In this document: positions 35,990 to 44,609 of the stretch, one piece after another
How the letters are laid out: every line of letters begins with the position of its first letter
Numbering within the stretch: position 1 is the stretch's first letter
Assembly (NCBI GenBank): GCA_004293915.1
Contig: RDZG01000063.1
Coordinates: forward strand, 38,290-102,289
Reading direction: 5' to 3'
DNA length: 64,000 nucleotides
From: Bacteroidota bacterium
GTDB lineage: Bacteria > Bacteroidota > Bacteroidia > Cytophagales > UBA9547
Translations under genes and position numbers: made by a program
Notes under the pieces: generated by a model
The model's database searches: none
Seen by the model: only the letters and a program-made list of their open reading frames with translations
Told to the model about the DNA's origin: nothing

Positions 35990-37405
35990 TTAAATTCCTT
36001 CTGCAATTTCCATTGCTTTTTTGAGTGCAGCAAGTTTGTTGTGTACTTCTTGCAATTCGTTAGAATCGGTAGAATCGGCAACTACACCTGCTCCAGCTTG
36101 AAAATATAAGGTATTGTTTTGGCTCAAAAATGTGCGAATCATAATGGCTTGGTTGAAATTTCCTCTGAAATCCATAAAACCAATGCAACCTGCATAAAAT
36201 GAGCGGTTTATGTTTTCGTAACGCTCTATCAAAGTCATGGCATTGTGCTTTGGAGCTCCCGAAAGTGTGCCAGCAGGAAATGTATCAGCAACAATTTTAA
36301 ACCGATTAACATCATGAGCAATTTCGCCTACAACTTTAGAAACCAAATGGATAACATGCGAATAAAATTGCGTTTCCATATAGGTTTCGACATAAACATT
36401 ATCGCCATTTCGGCTCAAATCATTGCGTGCCAAATCTACAAGCATCACATGTTCTGAGGTTTCTTTTGGATCTGAGCGAAGTCTGTCTGCAATTCGAGCA
36501 TCTTCTTCGTCATTGTTACTTCTTCTAAAAGTGCCTGCGATAGGATGAATGGTAGATTTATTTCCTTTTATAATCAACTGAGCCTCAGGCGATGAGCCAA
36601 ATATTTTGAATGTGCCATAATCAAAATAAAACAAATATGGCGATGGATTTACCGAACGCAAAGCTCTATACAAAGTAAAATCATCTCCCTCAAAACCTTG
36701 CTTAAACCTACGTGAAAGTACAATTTGAAAAACATCGCCTCTAAAACAATGTTCTTTTCCTTTTTTAAGAATTTCTAAAAATTGTTCGTCAGTATAATTC
36801 GATGATTCTACTCCTGATTTTTTAAATGTAAAAGTTGGTGTTTGGTGATGATTAATTAAATTATCAATAAATTCTATTGTAAGATTTTCTGCATAATTAT
36901 ACCCATCAATATGGTGTTTGAAAATAAACATTTCATTATTGAACTGATTGATTGCAATCACAAATTCATAAACAAAATATTGCATATCGGGAATAATAAC
37001 CTCATTTCGAGATACATCTATTTTTACATCCTCGAAATAGCGAACCGCATCATAGCTGGTATATCCAAACAAACCATTATTTATAAAATTAAATTCAGCC
37101 GAAATATCACTGAAATTTTTGCAATAATTTTGGATTGCATCAGGTAAAATTTGGGTATTGGTGATGGCAATTTCTTCTATCGAACCATTTGGAAATTTAA
37201 AATATGAAACCGCATTTTTAACCCAAAAACCTACTGTAGGGTTACAACATATAAAGGAAAAACTATTTTCATTACCATGATAATCAGAGCTTTCGAGCAA
37301 CAAACTATTTGGGAATTTATCTCTAAGTGTAAGATAAACAGAAACAGGAGTTACTGTGTCTGCAATTTTTTTTTTGTGGGTAGAAGTAATATTAATCTTT
37401 GCCAA
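35990..37405 (-). CDS. trpE: Anthranilate synthase component I
   Basis: Makes anthranilate from chorismate, with ammonia supplied by TrpG. The 471-residue length is normal. The chorismate-binding C-terminal domain shows FGSSPEAQL, IHPIAGTFRR, MLVDLARNDL and FPAGTLSGAPK. The N-terminal LLESS motif (36-40), which binds tryptophan for feedback inhibition, is present, which favours TrpE over PabB. No trpG or trpD is adjacent, so the amidotransferase must be encoded elsewhere. A run of ten A in the coding strand lies at codons 11-14 (37366-37375). Confidence 0.95.
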   Translation of the reverse strand: MAKINITSTHKKKIADTVTPVSVYLTLRDKFPNSLLLESSDYHGNENSFSFICCNPTVGFWVKNAVSYFKFPNGSIEEIAITNTQILPDAIQNYCKNFSDISAEFNFINNGLFGYTSYDAVRYFEDVKIDVSRNEVIIPDMQYFVYEFVIAINQFNNEMFIFKHHIDGYNYAENLTIEFIDNLINHHQTPTFTFKKSGVESSNYTDEQFLEILKKGKEHCFRGDVFQIVLSRRFKQGFEGDDFTLYRALRSVNPSPYLFYFDYGTFKIFGSSPEAQLIIKGNKSTIHPIAGTFRRSNNDEEDARIADRLRSDPKETSEHVMLVDLARNDLSRNGDNVYVETYMETQFYSHVIHLVSKVVGEIAHDVNRFKIVADTFPAGTLSGAPKHNAMTLIERYENINRSFYAGCIGFMDFRGNFNQAIMIRTFLSQNNTLYFQAGAGVVADSTDSNELQEVHNKLAALKKAMEIAEGI

Positions 37406-37562
37406 AACCTTATAATAATGCGTTATTTTACAAAATTATAAAAAAAGACTGATTTGGAATTAAAAATTTTGGATTGGGATAAATGAATTTAGAAAAACTT
37501 GATTGGGTTAATCTGTAAAATCAATAAATCTTAGTTATTTTTGCAATAATATTAAAGACAAA

Positions 37563-38285
37563 ATGTCTGTTTTGTATAAAAAAAACAATCTTATTACATA
37601 TAATGACTTAGGCTTGATGCGCTATGCAGATGCTTGGGCTTATCAAGATGCGGTTTTTAAAGAAATAGTTGCTCAAAAAATCGCAAATCGGGAACTTGAT
37701 TTTGAACTCCAAACACGTACTCAAAATTTTATTTTTACTTGCGAACACCCGCATGTATACACACTTGGCAAAAGCGGAAAAATGGCTCACTTCCTGCTGA
37801 ATAACACCGAGTTAGAACAAAAAAAAGTTGATTTTTTTGAAACAAATAGGGGAGGAGATATTACCTATCATGGACCTGGACAAATAGTGATTTATCCTGT
37901 GTTGGATTTAGAAAATTTTTTTACCGATATTCATAAATACTTACGTTTTTTGGAAGAAGCTGTGATTGATACACTCCAAATTTATAGTATCGAAGCTGGC
38001 AGAATTGATGGTTTAACTGGCGTTTGGATTGGTATGAATACAGATAAACCTAGAAAAATTTGTGCCATGGGTATTCGCTCTAGCCGTTGGGTGGCAATGC
38101 ACGGTTTGGCTTTAAATGTAAATACAGATTTGGATTTTTTTAATCACATTGTACCATGTGGCATTGCCGACAAAGCAGTTACTTCGATTAAAAACGAATT
38201 AGGTAAACATGTTGATATAGAGCAAGTTAAAAAAGAATTAGTGGCTAAAATTATTACTCAATTTGGTATGAAACTATTAGCTTAA
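37563..38285 (+). CDS. lipB: Octanoyltransferase LipB
   Basis: Transfers octanoyl from acyl carrier protein to lipoyl domains, the first step of lipoate synthesis. RGGDITYHGPGQIVIYPV (from residue 96), the lysine K165 in RKICAMGIRSSRWV and the catalytic C199 in HIVPCGIADKAVTS are all present. At 240 residues it is of typical length. A TATTTTTG element lies at 37536-37543, 20 bp before the ATG, with no well-spaced -33 partner. lipA is not in this window. It is convergent with the next gene by 1 bp. Confidence 0.96.
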   Translation: MSVLYKKNNLITYNDLGLMRYADAWAYQDAVFKEIVAQKIANRELDFELQTRTQNFIFTCEHPHVYTLGKSGKMAHFLLNNTELEQKKVDFFETNRGGDITYHGPGQIVIYPVLDLENFFTDIHKYLRFLEEAVIDTLQIYSIEAGRIDGLTGVWIGMNTDKPRKICAMGIRSSRWVAMHGLALNVNTDLDFFNHIVPCGIADKAVTSIKNELGKHVDIEQVKKELVAKIITQFGMKLLA

Positions 38286-38286
38286 T

Positions 38287-39057
38287 TTACTCATCAAATT
38301 CGATTTTGAAGTTTTCATAACATTTCAAAACAGCATTTGTGAGTTCATATTCGTTGCCTCCTAAAATGATTTTTTCTGGCGGTTTGCAAAAGCCCATAAA
38401 TTGCTCTAATTCATTGCCTTTCAAGCCTGTAAGACTTCTCACAAGTTCTCTGTTATAACGAATTTGGATTCTTTTCTCATAAATATTTTTGGCTTCGAGT
38501 TGAGCAATTTTGTCGTATTGTGCTTTTCTGCGGTTTGCACTCCAATCGCCAATTGGTACACCAAAAACAGGCATAAAATTCGGGATTCCACCGCTGAAAT
38601 TTTGATTTGGATTATAATAATTTTCGCCAACTCCTAATCGAATTGTACCCATGTCATAAGTAATATTATCGGTTCTTCGCATGGTTGGAGGTGGAATATA
38701 TTTTTGTCTAATACGATATTTTGTAACATCAATTGCAGGTAATTCATAAGACCTAAACGTTAATTTTATGACTAAATTATTTTCTATAAAACTTTCGGGT
38801 TGGTTGATTATAATATATTGTGTATAAAAACTAATATGCGAAATTTCTAATGTATCTCCAGGTTTTACACGCATTTTAAAATTCCCTATTCGATTAGAAA
38901 GAGTGCCTAATAGCCTTGTTTTATTGAAAATTACAGCTCCGTAAATAATTTTTGAACTATCACCACCCAGAATTTTTCCTTTTATTTCTACAAAATCTTG
39001 TGAAAATATGGTAAAAGAAAAAAATAATAAAAATATGAATAATGTAATTTTAGGCAT
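38287..39057 (-). CDS. Secreted carboxypeptidase-regulatory-like domain protein
   Basis: 256 residues with a signal peptide (MPKITLFIFLLFFSFTIFSQ) and one carboxypeptidase-regulatory-like beta domain at about 22-105 (VEIKGKILGGDSSKIIYGAVIF; GTLSNRIGNFKMRVKPGDTLEISHISF). In this phylum such domains usually open TonB receptors, but no plug or barrel follows; the rest is a polar, Arg/Tyr-rich region of unknown fold with a single RRTDNITYDMG stretch. Probably an outer-membrane-associated or periplasmic protein of unknown role. Confidence 0.72.
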   Translation of the reverse strand: MPKITLFIFLLFFSFTIFSQDFVEIKGKILGGDSSKIIYGAVIFNKTRLLGTLSNRIGNFKMRVKPGDTLEISHISFYTQYIIINQPESFIENNLVIKLTFRSYELPAIDVTKYRIRQKYIPPPTMRRTDNITYDMGTIRLGVGENYYNPNQNFSGGIPNFMPVFGVPIGDWSANRRKAQYDKIAQLEAKNIYEKRIQIRYNRELVRSLTGLKGNELEQFMGFCKPPEKIILGGNEYELTNAVLKCYENFKIEFDE

Positions 39058-39121
39058 TCAATCAAGGGTATGCAAAATAAACGCTTAGGATATGGAATTA
39101 TTTGAAAATAGGTAGAGCTTT

Positions 39122-39526
39122 TTATTGAGCATAAAGTTTCATTTGTTTTACCATAGCCACCAACCCATTTGAGCGAGTAGGAGAAAGGTAATTTCCCAAT
39201 CCAATTTGATGAATAAAATCGGTATTTAGTTTCGCAACATCATCTTTTGGTTGATTATTAGAAACATAAATCAATAAACTTATCAACCCTTTTACAAAAA
39301 CAGAATCGCTATCGGCTCTGAAACTTATTGTTGTTTCTGCCACTTCTGGAATTAGCCAAACGGTTGATTGACAGCCTTTTATTTTAAATTCATCTTTTTT
39401 GAATTGTGCATCTAACATTGGTAATTTTTTACCGAGTTCGATTACATATTCATATTTTTGATCTAAATCTTCTAAAAACGAAAAGTTTTCAATCAATTCG
39501 GCTTTTAATTCTTCTGTTGTTTGCAT
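39122..39526 (-). CDS. sufE: Sulfur acceptor protein SufE
   Basis: Accepts persulfide sulfur from SufS and passes it to the SufBCD scaffold. The acceptor cysteine is C52 in FKIKGCQSTVWL, the family signature, and the C-terminal GLGNYLSPTRSNGLV is conserved. 134 residues. The ATG lies 3 bp after the sufS stop, so the two are translationally close, in keeping with their physical complex. Last gene of the minus-strand suf gene run. Confidence 0.96.
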   Translation of the reverse strand: MQTTEELKAELIENFSFLEDLDQKYEYVIELGKKLPMLDAQFKKDEFKIKGCQSTVWLIPEVAETTISFRADSDSVFVKGLISLLIYVSNNQPKDDVAKLNTDFIHQIGLGNYLSPTRSNGLVAMVKQMKLYAQ

Positions 39527-39529
39527 TTT

Positions 39530-40750
39530 TTAGCTTAGCATTTTAATGACTTTTTTTAAACCAAAAGTAAGTTTATCTATTTCTTCAAACGTATTATAAA
39601 AAGCAAAAGAAGCTCTAGCTGTGCCAACTAAACCAAGTCTGTTCATAAGAGGCTGTGTGCAATGATGCCCAGTTCTGATGGCAATTCCTTCAGTATCTAA
39701 AATAATACCAATGTCTTGAGGATGAATGTTGTGCATCACAAATGAACATACCGAAACTTTTTCTTTTGCAGTTCCAACAAGTTGTACTTGCTCAAATTCG
39801 CTAAGTTTTTTTGTAGCATAGTCTAAAAGCTGTGCTTCGTAAGTTGCAATAGCCTGTTTACCAATTTGTTGAATGTACTCTATGGCTTTTCGGAGTGCAA
39901 TAGTATCGGCAATGTTAGGTGTGCCAGCTTCAAACTTATAAGGCAATTCGTTGTAGGTTGTTTTTTCAAACGTAACTTCACTTATCATTTCGCCACCACC
40001 TTGGTATGGTGGCATTTTTTCTAAAATACTTTTTTTGCCATATAAAGCTCCAACTCCTGTTGGTCCATATAATTTGTGGCTCGATAGACAATAAAAATCT
40101 GCATCTAAATCTTGTACATCAATTTCGAGATGCGATGCAGCCTGAGCACCATCGACCAACACAACAGCACCAAATCGATGTGCTTTTTTAATAATTTCTT
40201 TAATTGGGTTTATAGTACCTAACGCATTGGATGCGTGTACAATAGCTACAATTTTTGTTTTTTCGGAAAGTAATTTTTCGTAATCTTCAAAAATAATTTC
40301 TCCACTTTCGTTTATAGGAATCACACGTAAAATTGCTCCTTTTTCTTCGCAAATCAATTGCCAAGGAACAATGTTTGAGTGGTGTTCCATGGTAGAAATA
40401 ATAACTTCATCTCCCGTTTTTAAATATACACCTCCGTAGCTTCGTGCTACTAAATTTATACTATCTGTAATGCCTTTTGTGAAAATAATTTGCTCGGCAG
40501 ATTCGGCATTTAAAAAGTTTTTTATGGCTTCACGAGTGAGTTCGTACTCCGCTGTAGCTTTCTCGGCTAATGTATGAATGCCTCTATGAATATTTGCATT
40601 TATGGTTTGATAATAGCTTGATAGAGAATCAATAACCGATTGAGGTTTTTGTGTTGTGGCAGCATTATCAAAATATACCAAGTCTTTCCCGTTTATTTTT
40701 TGAGATAAAATGGGGAAATCTTTTCTGATTTTATGAACGTCAAATGACAT
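39530..40750 (-). CDS. sufS: Cysteine desulfurase SufS
   Basis: PLP enzyme that takes sulfur from cysteine for iron-sulfur clusters. The PLP lysine is K226 in SSHKLYGPTGVGALYG and the persulfide cysteine is C364 in RTGHHCTQPLM, both in the group II (SufS) context. 406 residues. A gap of 56 bp to sufD is the widest in this gene run. Partner SufE follows directly. Confidence 0.97.
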   Translation of the reverse strand: MSFDVHKIRKDFPILSQKINGKDLVYFDNAATTQKPQSVIDSLSSYYQTINANIHRGIHTLAEKATAEYELTREAIKNFLNAESAEQIIFTKGITDSINLVARSYGGVYLKTGDEVIISTMEHHSNIVPWQLICEEKGAILRVIPINESGEIIFEDYEKLLSEKTKIVAIVHASNALGTINPIKEIIKKAHRFGAVVLVDGAQAASHLEIDVQDLDADFYCLSSHKLYGPTGVGALYGKKSILEKMPPYQGGGEMISEVTFEKTTYNELPYKFEAGTPNIADTIALRKAIEYIQQIGKQAIATYEAQLLDYATKKLSEFEQVQLVGTAKEKVSVCSFVMHNIHPQDIGIILDTEGIAIRTGHHCTQPLMNRLGLVGTARASFAFYNTFEEIDKLTFGLKKVIKMLS

Positions 40751-40806
40751 AGTTTTTAGAAAGTATTTATGATAGAGCTATAACAATTTTAAAACAGATT
40801 TAATTT

Positions 40807-42039
40807 CTAAGAATCAAATCTTTTTTCGATTTTTTCTTCCAAATATAGCTTAAGAACTTCAATATCTATGGCATTTAAAACATCTTGAGCGTAGGCTTTG
40901 GTAAGCATTTTCATGGCTACTTTTTCGCCAATTCCACGAGCTTTTAAATAAAAAAGATGGTCTTTATTTAATTGTCCTGTGGCGTGTCCATGCGAACATT
41001 TTACATCATCTGCCCAAATTTCGAGCTGTGGTTTTGAGTATGCAGTTGCCGAATTTGATAATAAAATATTTTTGCTCGATTGGTAAGCATTGGTTTTTTG
41101 AGCATCTTGACGTACAAAAATTTTGCCATTGAAAACCGAGGTTGAATTTTCGTCTAATATGGCTTTATATAATTCGCTACTTTCGCAATTTGGCATGGCA
41201 TGATCTACCACTGTATGGTTATCAACGTGCGAAATGTCTTGCAAAAGAGTTAATCCAAAAAGATTTGAAACGGAAAAATCTTTTAATAGAACAAAATTCA
41301 AGTTATTTCTTACTATGTTTCCACTCAAAATATATGTAGCAGTAGAAAATTCTGATTTGCCAATTTGGTTGATTTGTGTGGTGCCAACATGGTTTGCGTT
41401 TGTGCCTTCGTCCAAAACTTTATAGTATTTTCCTGTAGCATTTTCGTGAACTACAAATTCTATAATACTATCTGTAAGCGAAATATTTTCGCCAATTTTT
41501 ATAAAAGTTTCTACAAAATTTGCATCACTATTTTCCTCCAAACTAATTGCAATGTGTGGAATAGCAAGCGAATTATAATTTTTGCAATTTGCAAAATGAT
41601 AAATATAAACTGGGTCAGAAACTTTAGTCGCTTGTGTAATTTGTAAAAACACACCATTTTGACTAAAACCCTGATTTAGAGCAATAAATCCATCATTGTT
41701 GTAGTTTTTATATTTACTAAAATGTTCTTTTTGGTCTTGAAATTCTTTTGAACTTAAATCGCTTACGATTATTTGTTTTTGATTAAATCTTGAACAGTTT
41801 TTTTGAAAAATTCCATTTACAAAAATCAATATATTTTCACATTTGGGTTCTATAAAGTATGGTTCAAAATCGTTTAAATTTAATATGTTTTGAGGTTGAA
41901 TTTCAAAACTATGTTCCAAAACTTCTTTCATCGAAGTATATTTCCATTCTTCGTTTTTAGTTGTTGGAAATCCTTCTTTTTTGAGTAATTCTAGGTTATT
42001 AGATGGAAAAGTATTCAATATGTGTTCTTTTAAATTCAT
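40807..42039 (-). CDS. sufD: Fe-S assembly scaffold subunit SufD
   Basis: Forms the SufBC2D scaffold. The beta-helix core is recognisable, and the C-terminal signature DDVKCSHGHATGQL contains the histidine implicated in cluster assembly, followed by FYLKARGI. 410 residues. The ATG shares one base with the stop codon of the small membrane-protein gene B2 (TAATG), so translation of sufD is probably coupled to that of B2. Confidence 0.95.
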   Translation of the reverse strand: MNLKEHILNTFPSNNLELLKKEGFPTTKNEEWKYTSMKEVLEHSFEIQPQNILNLNDFEPYFIEPKCENILIFVNGIFQKNCSRFNQKQIIVSDLSSKEFQDQKEHFSKYKNYNNDGFIALNQGFSQNGVFLQITQATKVSDPVYIYHFANCKNYNSLAIPHIAISLEENSDANFVETFIKIGENISLTDSIIEFVVHENATGKYYKVLDEGTNANHVGTTQINQIGKSEFSTATYILSGNIVRNNLNFVLLKDFSVSNLFGLTLLQDISHVDNHTVVDHAMPNCESSELYKAILDENSTSVFNGKIFVRQDAQKTNAYQSSKNILLSNSATAYSKPQLEIWADDVKCSHGHATGQLNKDHLFYLKARGIGEKVAMKMLTKAYAQDVLNAIDIEVLKLYLEEKIEKRFDS

Positions 42040-42200
42040 TATTTAATTTCTTGATTTTGAGCAAGTTTTGCTAGCTGATGTGCTTCAAAATATGCATTGT
42101 TTCGTTTTGAATCTCTAAAAATAATATACAAGCTTGTAACCGCAAATAGTGTTACTGCTAATCCAGAAATTGATAATAAAATTAAAGGTAAAGTATTCAT
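42039..42200 (-). CDS. Tiny membrane protein B2 in the suf gene run
   Basis: A 53-residue protein, too short for the usual length cutoff. One transmembrane helix (about 4-28, LPLILLSISGLAVTLFAV) is followed by a charged tail (FRDSKRNNAYFEAHQLAKLA). Its ATG overlaps the stop of A2 by 4 nt and its stop shares one base with the sufD ATG, so it is locked between two genes. In position, size and topology (one helix, then a basic/polar tail rich in Q, K and L) it parallels B1 at 42465-42611, although direct sequence identity is weak. No family recognised. Confidence 0.75.
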   Translation of the reverse strand: MNTLPLILLSISGLAVTLFAVTSLYIIFRDSKRNNAYFEAHQLAKLAQNQEIK

Positions 42201-42457
42201 AGTATTTTTAATTTTTCTTTTAAATTAGATACATCAATAAACGTTTTTACCATAAAAATTGAAATTATGGTAAGTGTGAAAGTATTTATAGTGACTAAGC
42301 CTAAAACTATTTGATTACTCAATAAATCATTTCGCAATAACAATGTTCCTTCGCTGGTACATAAGCCTAAAATAAACAGCGAATAGGTTCTAATGTATTC
42401 ATAATTACTTTTGAGGTCTTCTTTTAAGAAATCTCTTATTTTTTCGTCATCAGTCAT
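42197..42457 (-). CDS. Small two-helix membrane protein A2 in the suf gene run
   Basis: An 86-residue protein with a charged acidic N-terminus (MTDDEKIRDFLKEDLKSNYE), a first helix (about 23-42) ending TLLLRND, and a second (about 50-73). It aligns end to end without gaps with A1 (42608-42868), with roughly 30 of 86 residues identical, notably MTxDEKxRD, the R-x-Y at 23-25, LLR/FLR near 41 and the EKLK tail. A tandem duplication is therefore the simplest origin. B2 overlaps its stop by 4 nt. Function unknown. Confidence 0.82.
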   Translation of the reverse strand: MTDDEKIRDFLKEDLKSNYEYIRTYSLFILGLCTSEGTLLLRNDLLSNQIVLGLVTINTFTLTIISIFMVKTFIDVSNLKEKLKIL

Positions 42458-42464
42458 GCTAAAA

Positions 42465-42611
42465 CTATGCCATTTTTGCTAATTTTTGAAGTCTTTTTTG
42501 CTCATCAATTTTTGCACGTCTGATATCGCCACGAATGGTAATATATCCCATTCCAATTGCAATAAATAAAAATGAAAAAGCCAACATTCCAAAAGCTACG
42601 TATGAAATCAT
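42465..42611 (-). CDS. Tiny membrane protein B1 in the suf gene run
   Basis: A 48-residue protein: one transmembrane helix (about 4-24, YVAFGMLAFSFLFIAIG) and a strongly basic tail (RGDIRRAKIDEQKRLQKLAK) that should face the cytoplasm by the positive-inside rule. Its ATG overlaps the stop of A1 by 4 nt, the same arrangement as B2 with A2. No family recognised. Confidence 0.72.
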   Translation of the reverse strand: MISYVAFGMLAFSFLFIAIGMGYITIRGDIRRAKIDEQKRLQKLAKMA

Positions 42612-42868
42612 ATTTTTTTTAGTTTTTCGTAATTAAAATCAATTTTTATTAATGTTTTTAAAATCAATACTGCAAAGAGTATTAAAATTACAACATTTAG
42701 TGCAAAATACAAAATTATTCTATCGTTAAGATAGAAGTTATCACGCAAAAAAAGCGAACTAGCACTAGCCGAAAGGGCAATGATAAGCAATGTATACATT
42801 CGTACAAACTCAAATAGCCCTTTTTGTTCCTCTTTTATATAATCTCGTTCTTTTTCGTCTTCAGTCAT
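42608..42868 (-). CDS. Small two-helix membrane protein A1 in the suf gene run
   Basis: An 86-residue protein starting 5 bp after the sufC stop. It has a charged N-terminus (MTEDEKERDYIKEEQKGLFE), a helix at about 22-42 and a second at about 50-73 (ILYFALNVVILILFAVLILK). It is a paralogue of A2 (see there). Both copies keep the same length and the same 4-nt overlap with a tiny single-helix gene, so the A-B pair was duplicated as a unit. I infer a membrane complex, perhaps one that tethers or regulates the Suf scaffold, from location alone. Confidence 0.82.
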   Translation of the reverse strand: MTEDEKERDYIKEEQKGLFEFVRMYTLLIIALSASASSLFLRDNFYLNDRIILYFALNVVILILFAVLILKTLIKIDFNYEKLKKI

Positions 42869-42873
42869 TTTAA

Positions 42874-43632
42874 TTAAACTGATTCTCCCAACTCTGCTTT
42901 GATAAAATCATAGCCTTTTTCTTCTAACTCCATTGCCAATTCTTTTGTTCCTGATTTCACAATTTTACCTTTATATAAAACATGTACAAAATCTGGTACG
43001 ATATAATCCAACAAACGTTGATAATGGGTAACAACTAAAATGCCATTGTCTTTTGAACGAAGTTTATTTACTCCTCCAGCCACTATGCGCAATGCATCAA
43101 TATCTAAACCCGAATCGGTTTCATCTAAAATGGCTAATTTAGGTTCGAGCATTGCCATTTGGAAAATCTCGTTTCGTTTCTTCTCTCCACCCGAAAAACC
43201 TTCGTTTAGCGAACGGCTCAAAAGGCTTTGGTCGATATTAACATAAGCCATTTTTTCTTTCATTAATTTCAAGAATGCTACTGCATCGAGCGGGTCTAGT
43301 CCTTTGTATTTTCGCACTTCATTTACAGCTGTTTTCATAAAGTTTGTGGTGCTTACTCCTGGTATTTCTATTGGGTATTGAAACGCCAAAAACACACCTT
43401 CTCTGGCTCTATCTTCTGGTTTTAATTCCAGCAAATCTTTGCCTTGAAACGTTACCGAACCACTAGTAACTTCATAGTCTTCTCTGCCCGAAAGCACCGA
43501 AGCCAACGTGCTTTTTCCTGCACCATTTGGACCCATAATGGCGTGTACTTCACCTGCTTTTACTTCTAAACTAAGTCCTTTTAATATTTCTTTTTCGCCA
43601 ATTTTGGCATGTAGGTTATTTATTTTAAGCAT
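42874..43632 (-). CDS. sufC: Fe-S assembly ATPase SufC
   Basis: ABC-type ATPase of the SufBC2D complex. Walker A GPNGAGKS (34-41), the SufC-type signature LNEGFSGGEKKRNEI and Walker B LAILDETDSGLDIDAL are intact; GKIVKSGTKELAMELEEKGY closes the protein. 252 residues. It begins 3 bp after the HEPN gene on the same strand, where sufB is normally found in this phylum. Confidence 0.97.
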   Translation of the reverse strand: MLKINNLHAKIGEKEILKGLSLEVKAGEVHAIMGPNGAGKSTLASVLSGREDYEVTSGSVTFQGKDLLELKPEDRAREGVFLAFQYPIEIPGVSTTNFMKTAVNEVRKYKGLDPLDAVAFLKLMKEKMAYVNIDQSLLSRSLNEGFSGGEKKRNEIFQMAMLEPKLAILDETDSGLDIDALRIVAGGVNKLRSKDNGILVVTHYQRLLDYIVPDFVHVLYKGKIVKSGTKELAMELEEKGYDFIKAELGESV

Positions 43633-43635
43633 ATT

Positions 43636-44034
43636 TTATTTAATATCGTATAATTCTTTAAACTTTAATAGTAAGGCATTCATTTCTAGATAGTAAGAAG
43701 GTATTAAATCCATTAATCCATTTGCTAATCCAATATTGTATGTATGCACAGAAGAGTTTCTTTTTTCTATCATATCAAACCAAAGCATTTCATTTGAAAT
43801 GTATTTCATTACAAAACATTTTTTTAAAACTTCTTTTGGGCTATTAACATCTACTCCTCCGTGGTCTTTAATTATAACTTTTGCACACTTCCATGCCAAT
43901 TCATAGCAATATTCAAATCGTTGAATACAACCATCGCGTTCTAATCGTGTTTTGGACTCTTTCAATGCTTCATTTAAAGTTGCTAAAGCATTAGAAAAAG
44001 TAATGATTTTGTTTTCAATATAATCAAAGTCCAT
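43636..44034 (-). CDS. HEPN protein, nucleotidyltransferase substrate-binding (HI0074) family
   Basis: 132-residue helical protein of the group annotated as nucleotidyltransferase substrate-binding, which is the HEPN half of an HEPN/MNT toxin-antitoxin-like pair. The HEPN motif R-x4-H-x-Y is visible as RNSSVHTY in the third helix, preceded by CYELAWKCAKVIIKDHGG. In studied pairs the HEPN protein is an RNase toxin silenced when its partner nucleotidylates the tyrosine. The ATG overlaps the MNT gene by 11 nt, and sufC follows after 3 bp, an unusual attachment to an essential operon. Confidence 0.88.
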   Translation of the reverse strand: MDFDYIENKIITFSNALATLNEALKESKTRLERDGCIQRFEYCYELAWKCAKVIIKDHGGVDVNSPKEVLKKCFVMKYISNEMLWFDMIEKRNSSVHTYNIGLANGLMDLIPSYYLEMNALLLKFKELYDIK

Positions 44035-44338
44035 CTTTCAAAATTTCAATATTTTTCAAGGCTACTTTTTTAAATCTTTCTTCAACCGTCTGAAAATCAA
44101 TAATATCAAATGAATAAAGTGTTGGCAAATCATCTAATTTATTCCATAATTTTGAAATAATTTGACTTTCAATTGGTCTGCCAGCATCTACACCAATGTC
44201 AATATCACTATTACTCAAAAACGCTCTGTTTGCTTGCGATCCAAAAATAAATAATTTATATTTTTGATTGCAGAACAAACTTTCTGTTTCTTCTTTTATC
44301 CACGTATAAATTTGTAATTTTCGTTCAATAGTTGTCAT
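44024..44338 (-). CDS. MNT family nucleotidyltransferase (antitoxin-like)
   Basis: 104-residue minimal nucleotidyltransferase. The active site GS-x10-D-x-D is complete (FGSQANRAFLSNSDIDIGV) and a third acidic residue lies in SFDIIDF. It pairs with the HEPN gene that overlaps it by 11 nt. In the related MntA/HepT system the transferase adds AMP groups to the HEPN tyrosine and so acts as antitoxin; whether this subfamily does the same is an inference. It starts 3 bp after the zinc-finger gene. Confidence 0.88.
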   Translation of the reverse strand: MTTIERKLQIYTWIKEETESLFCNQKYKLFIFGSQANRAFLSNSDIDIGVDAGRPIESQIISKLWNKLDDLPTLYSFDIIDFQTVEERFKKVALKNIEILKDGL

Positions 44339-44341
44339 TGT

Positions 44342-44605
44342 TTATTCAAAATTACTCAATTTTGGAGGTGGTAATTGCCTGAATTGTACGCCAGTTGCCA
44401 CTCCTCCTTTTCTTTCTTGTTTTCCATACAATTCTTCGGCTGTCTCTTGGCTCACAATTTGTAATTCGGAGTACGAAGTTTTGCTTGTAATCAGCGGAAA
44501 ACCAGCCACACGAGCAGTACTTGAGCAATTTACACAGGTTTTCACATGTGGAAGTGCTTTTACTCTAAATTCAGGTATTTCTGTTTCACAAATGATACAT
44601 TTCAT
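44342..44605 (-). CDS. DksA/TraR-like C4 zinc-finger protein
   Basis: A small protein with four zinc-binding cysteines in the order CIIC and CVNC (MKCIICETEIPEFRVKALP, then CVNCSSTARV), the arrangement of DksA/TraR fingers. A longer frame starts at 44617 and would overlap the Uma2 gene; I prefer the ATG at 44605, which puts the first CxxC right after the start and leaves a 4-bp gap. There is no DksA coiled coil, so polymerase secondary-channel binding is doubtful. 87 residues. It lies between Uma2 and MNT in the run leading to sufC. Confidence 0.72.
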   Translation of the reverse strand: MKCIICETEIPEFRVKALPHVKTCVNCSSTARVAGFPLITSKTSYSELQIVSQETAEELYGKQERKGGVATGVQFRQLPPPKLSNFE

Positions 44606-44609
44606 AAAT

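Noticed and set aside
36245..37147. Plus-strand open frames opposite trpE
   Set aside because: They lie wholly within trpE, are rich in Ile/Asn/Lys and show no domain or start signal.
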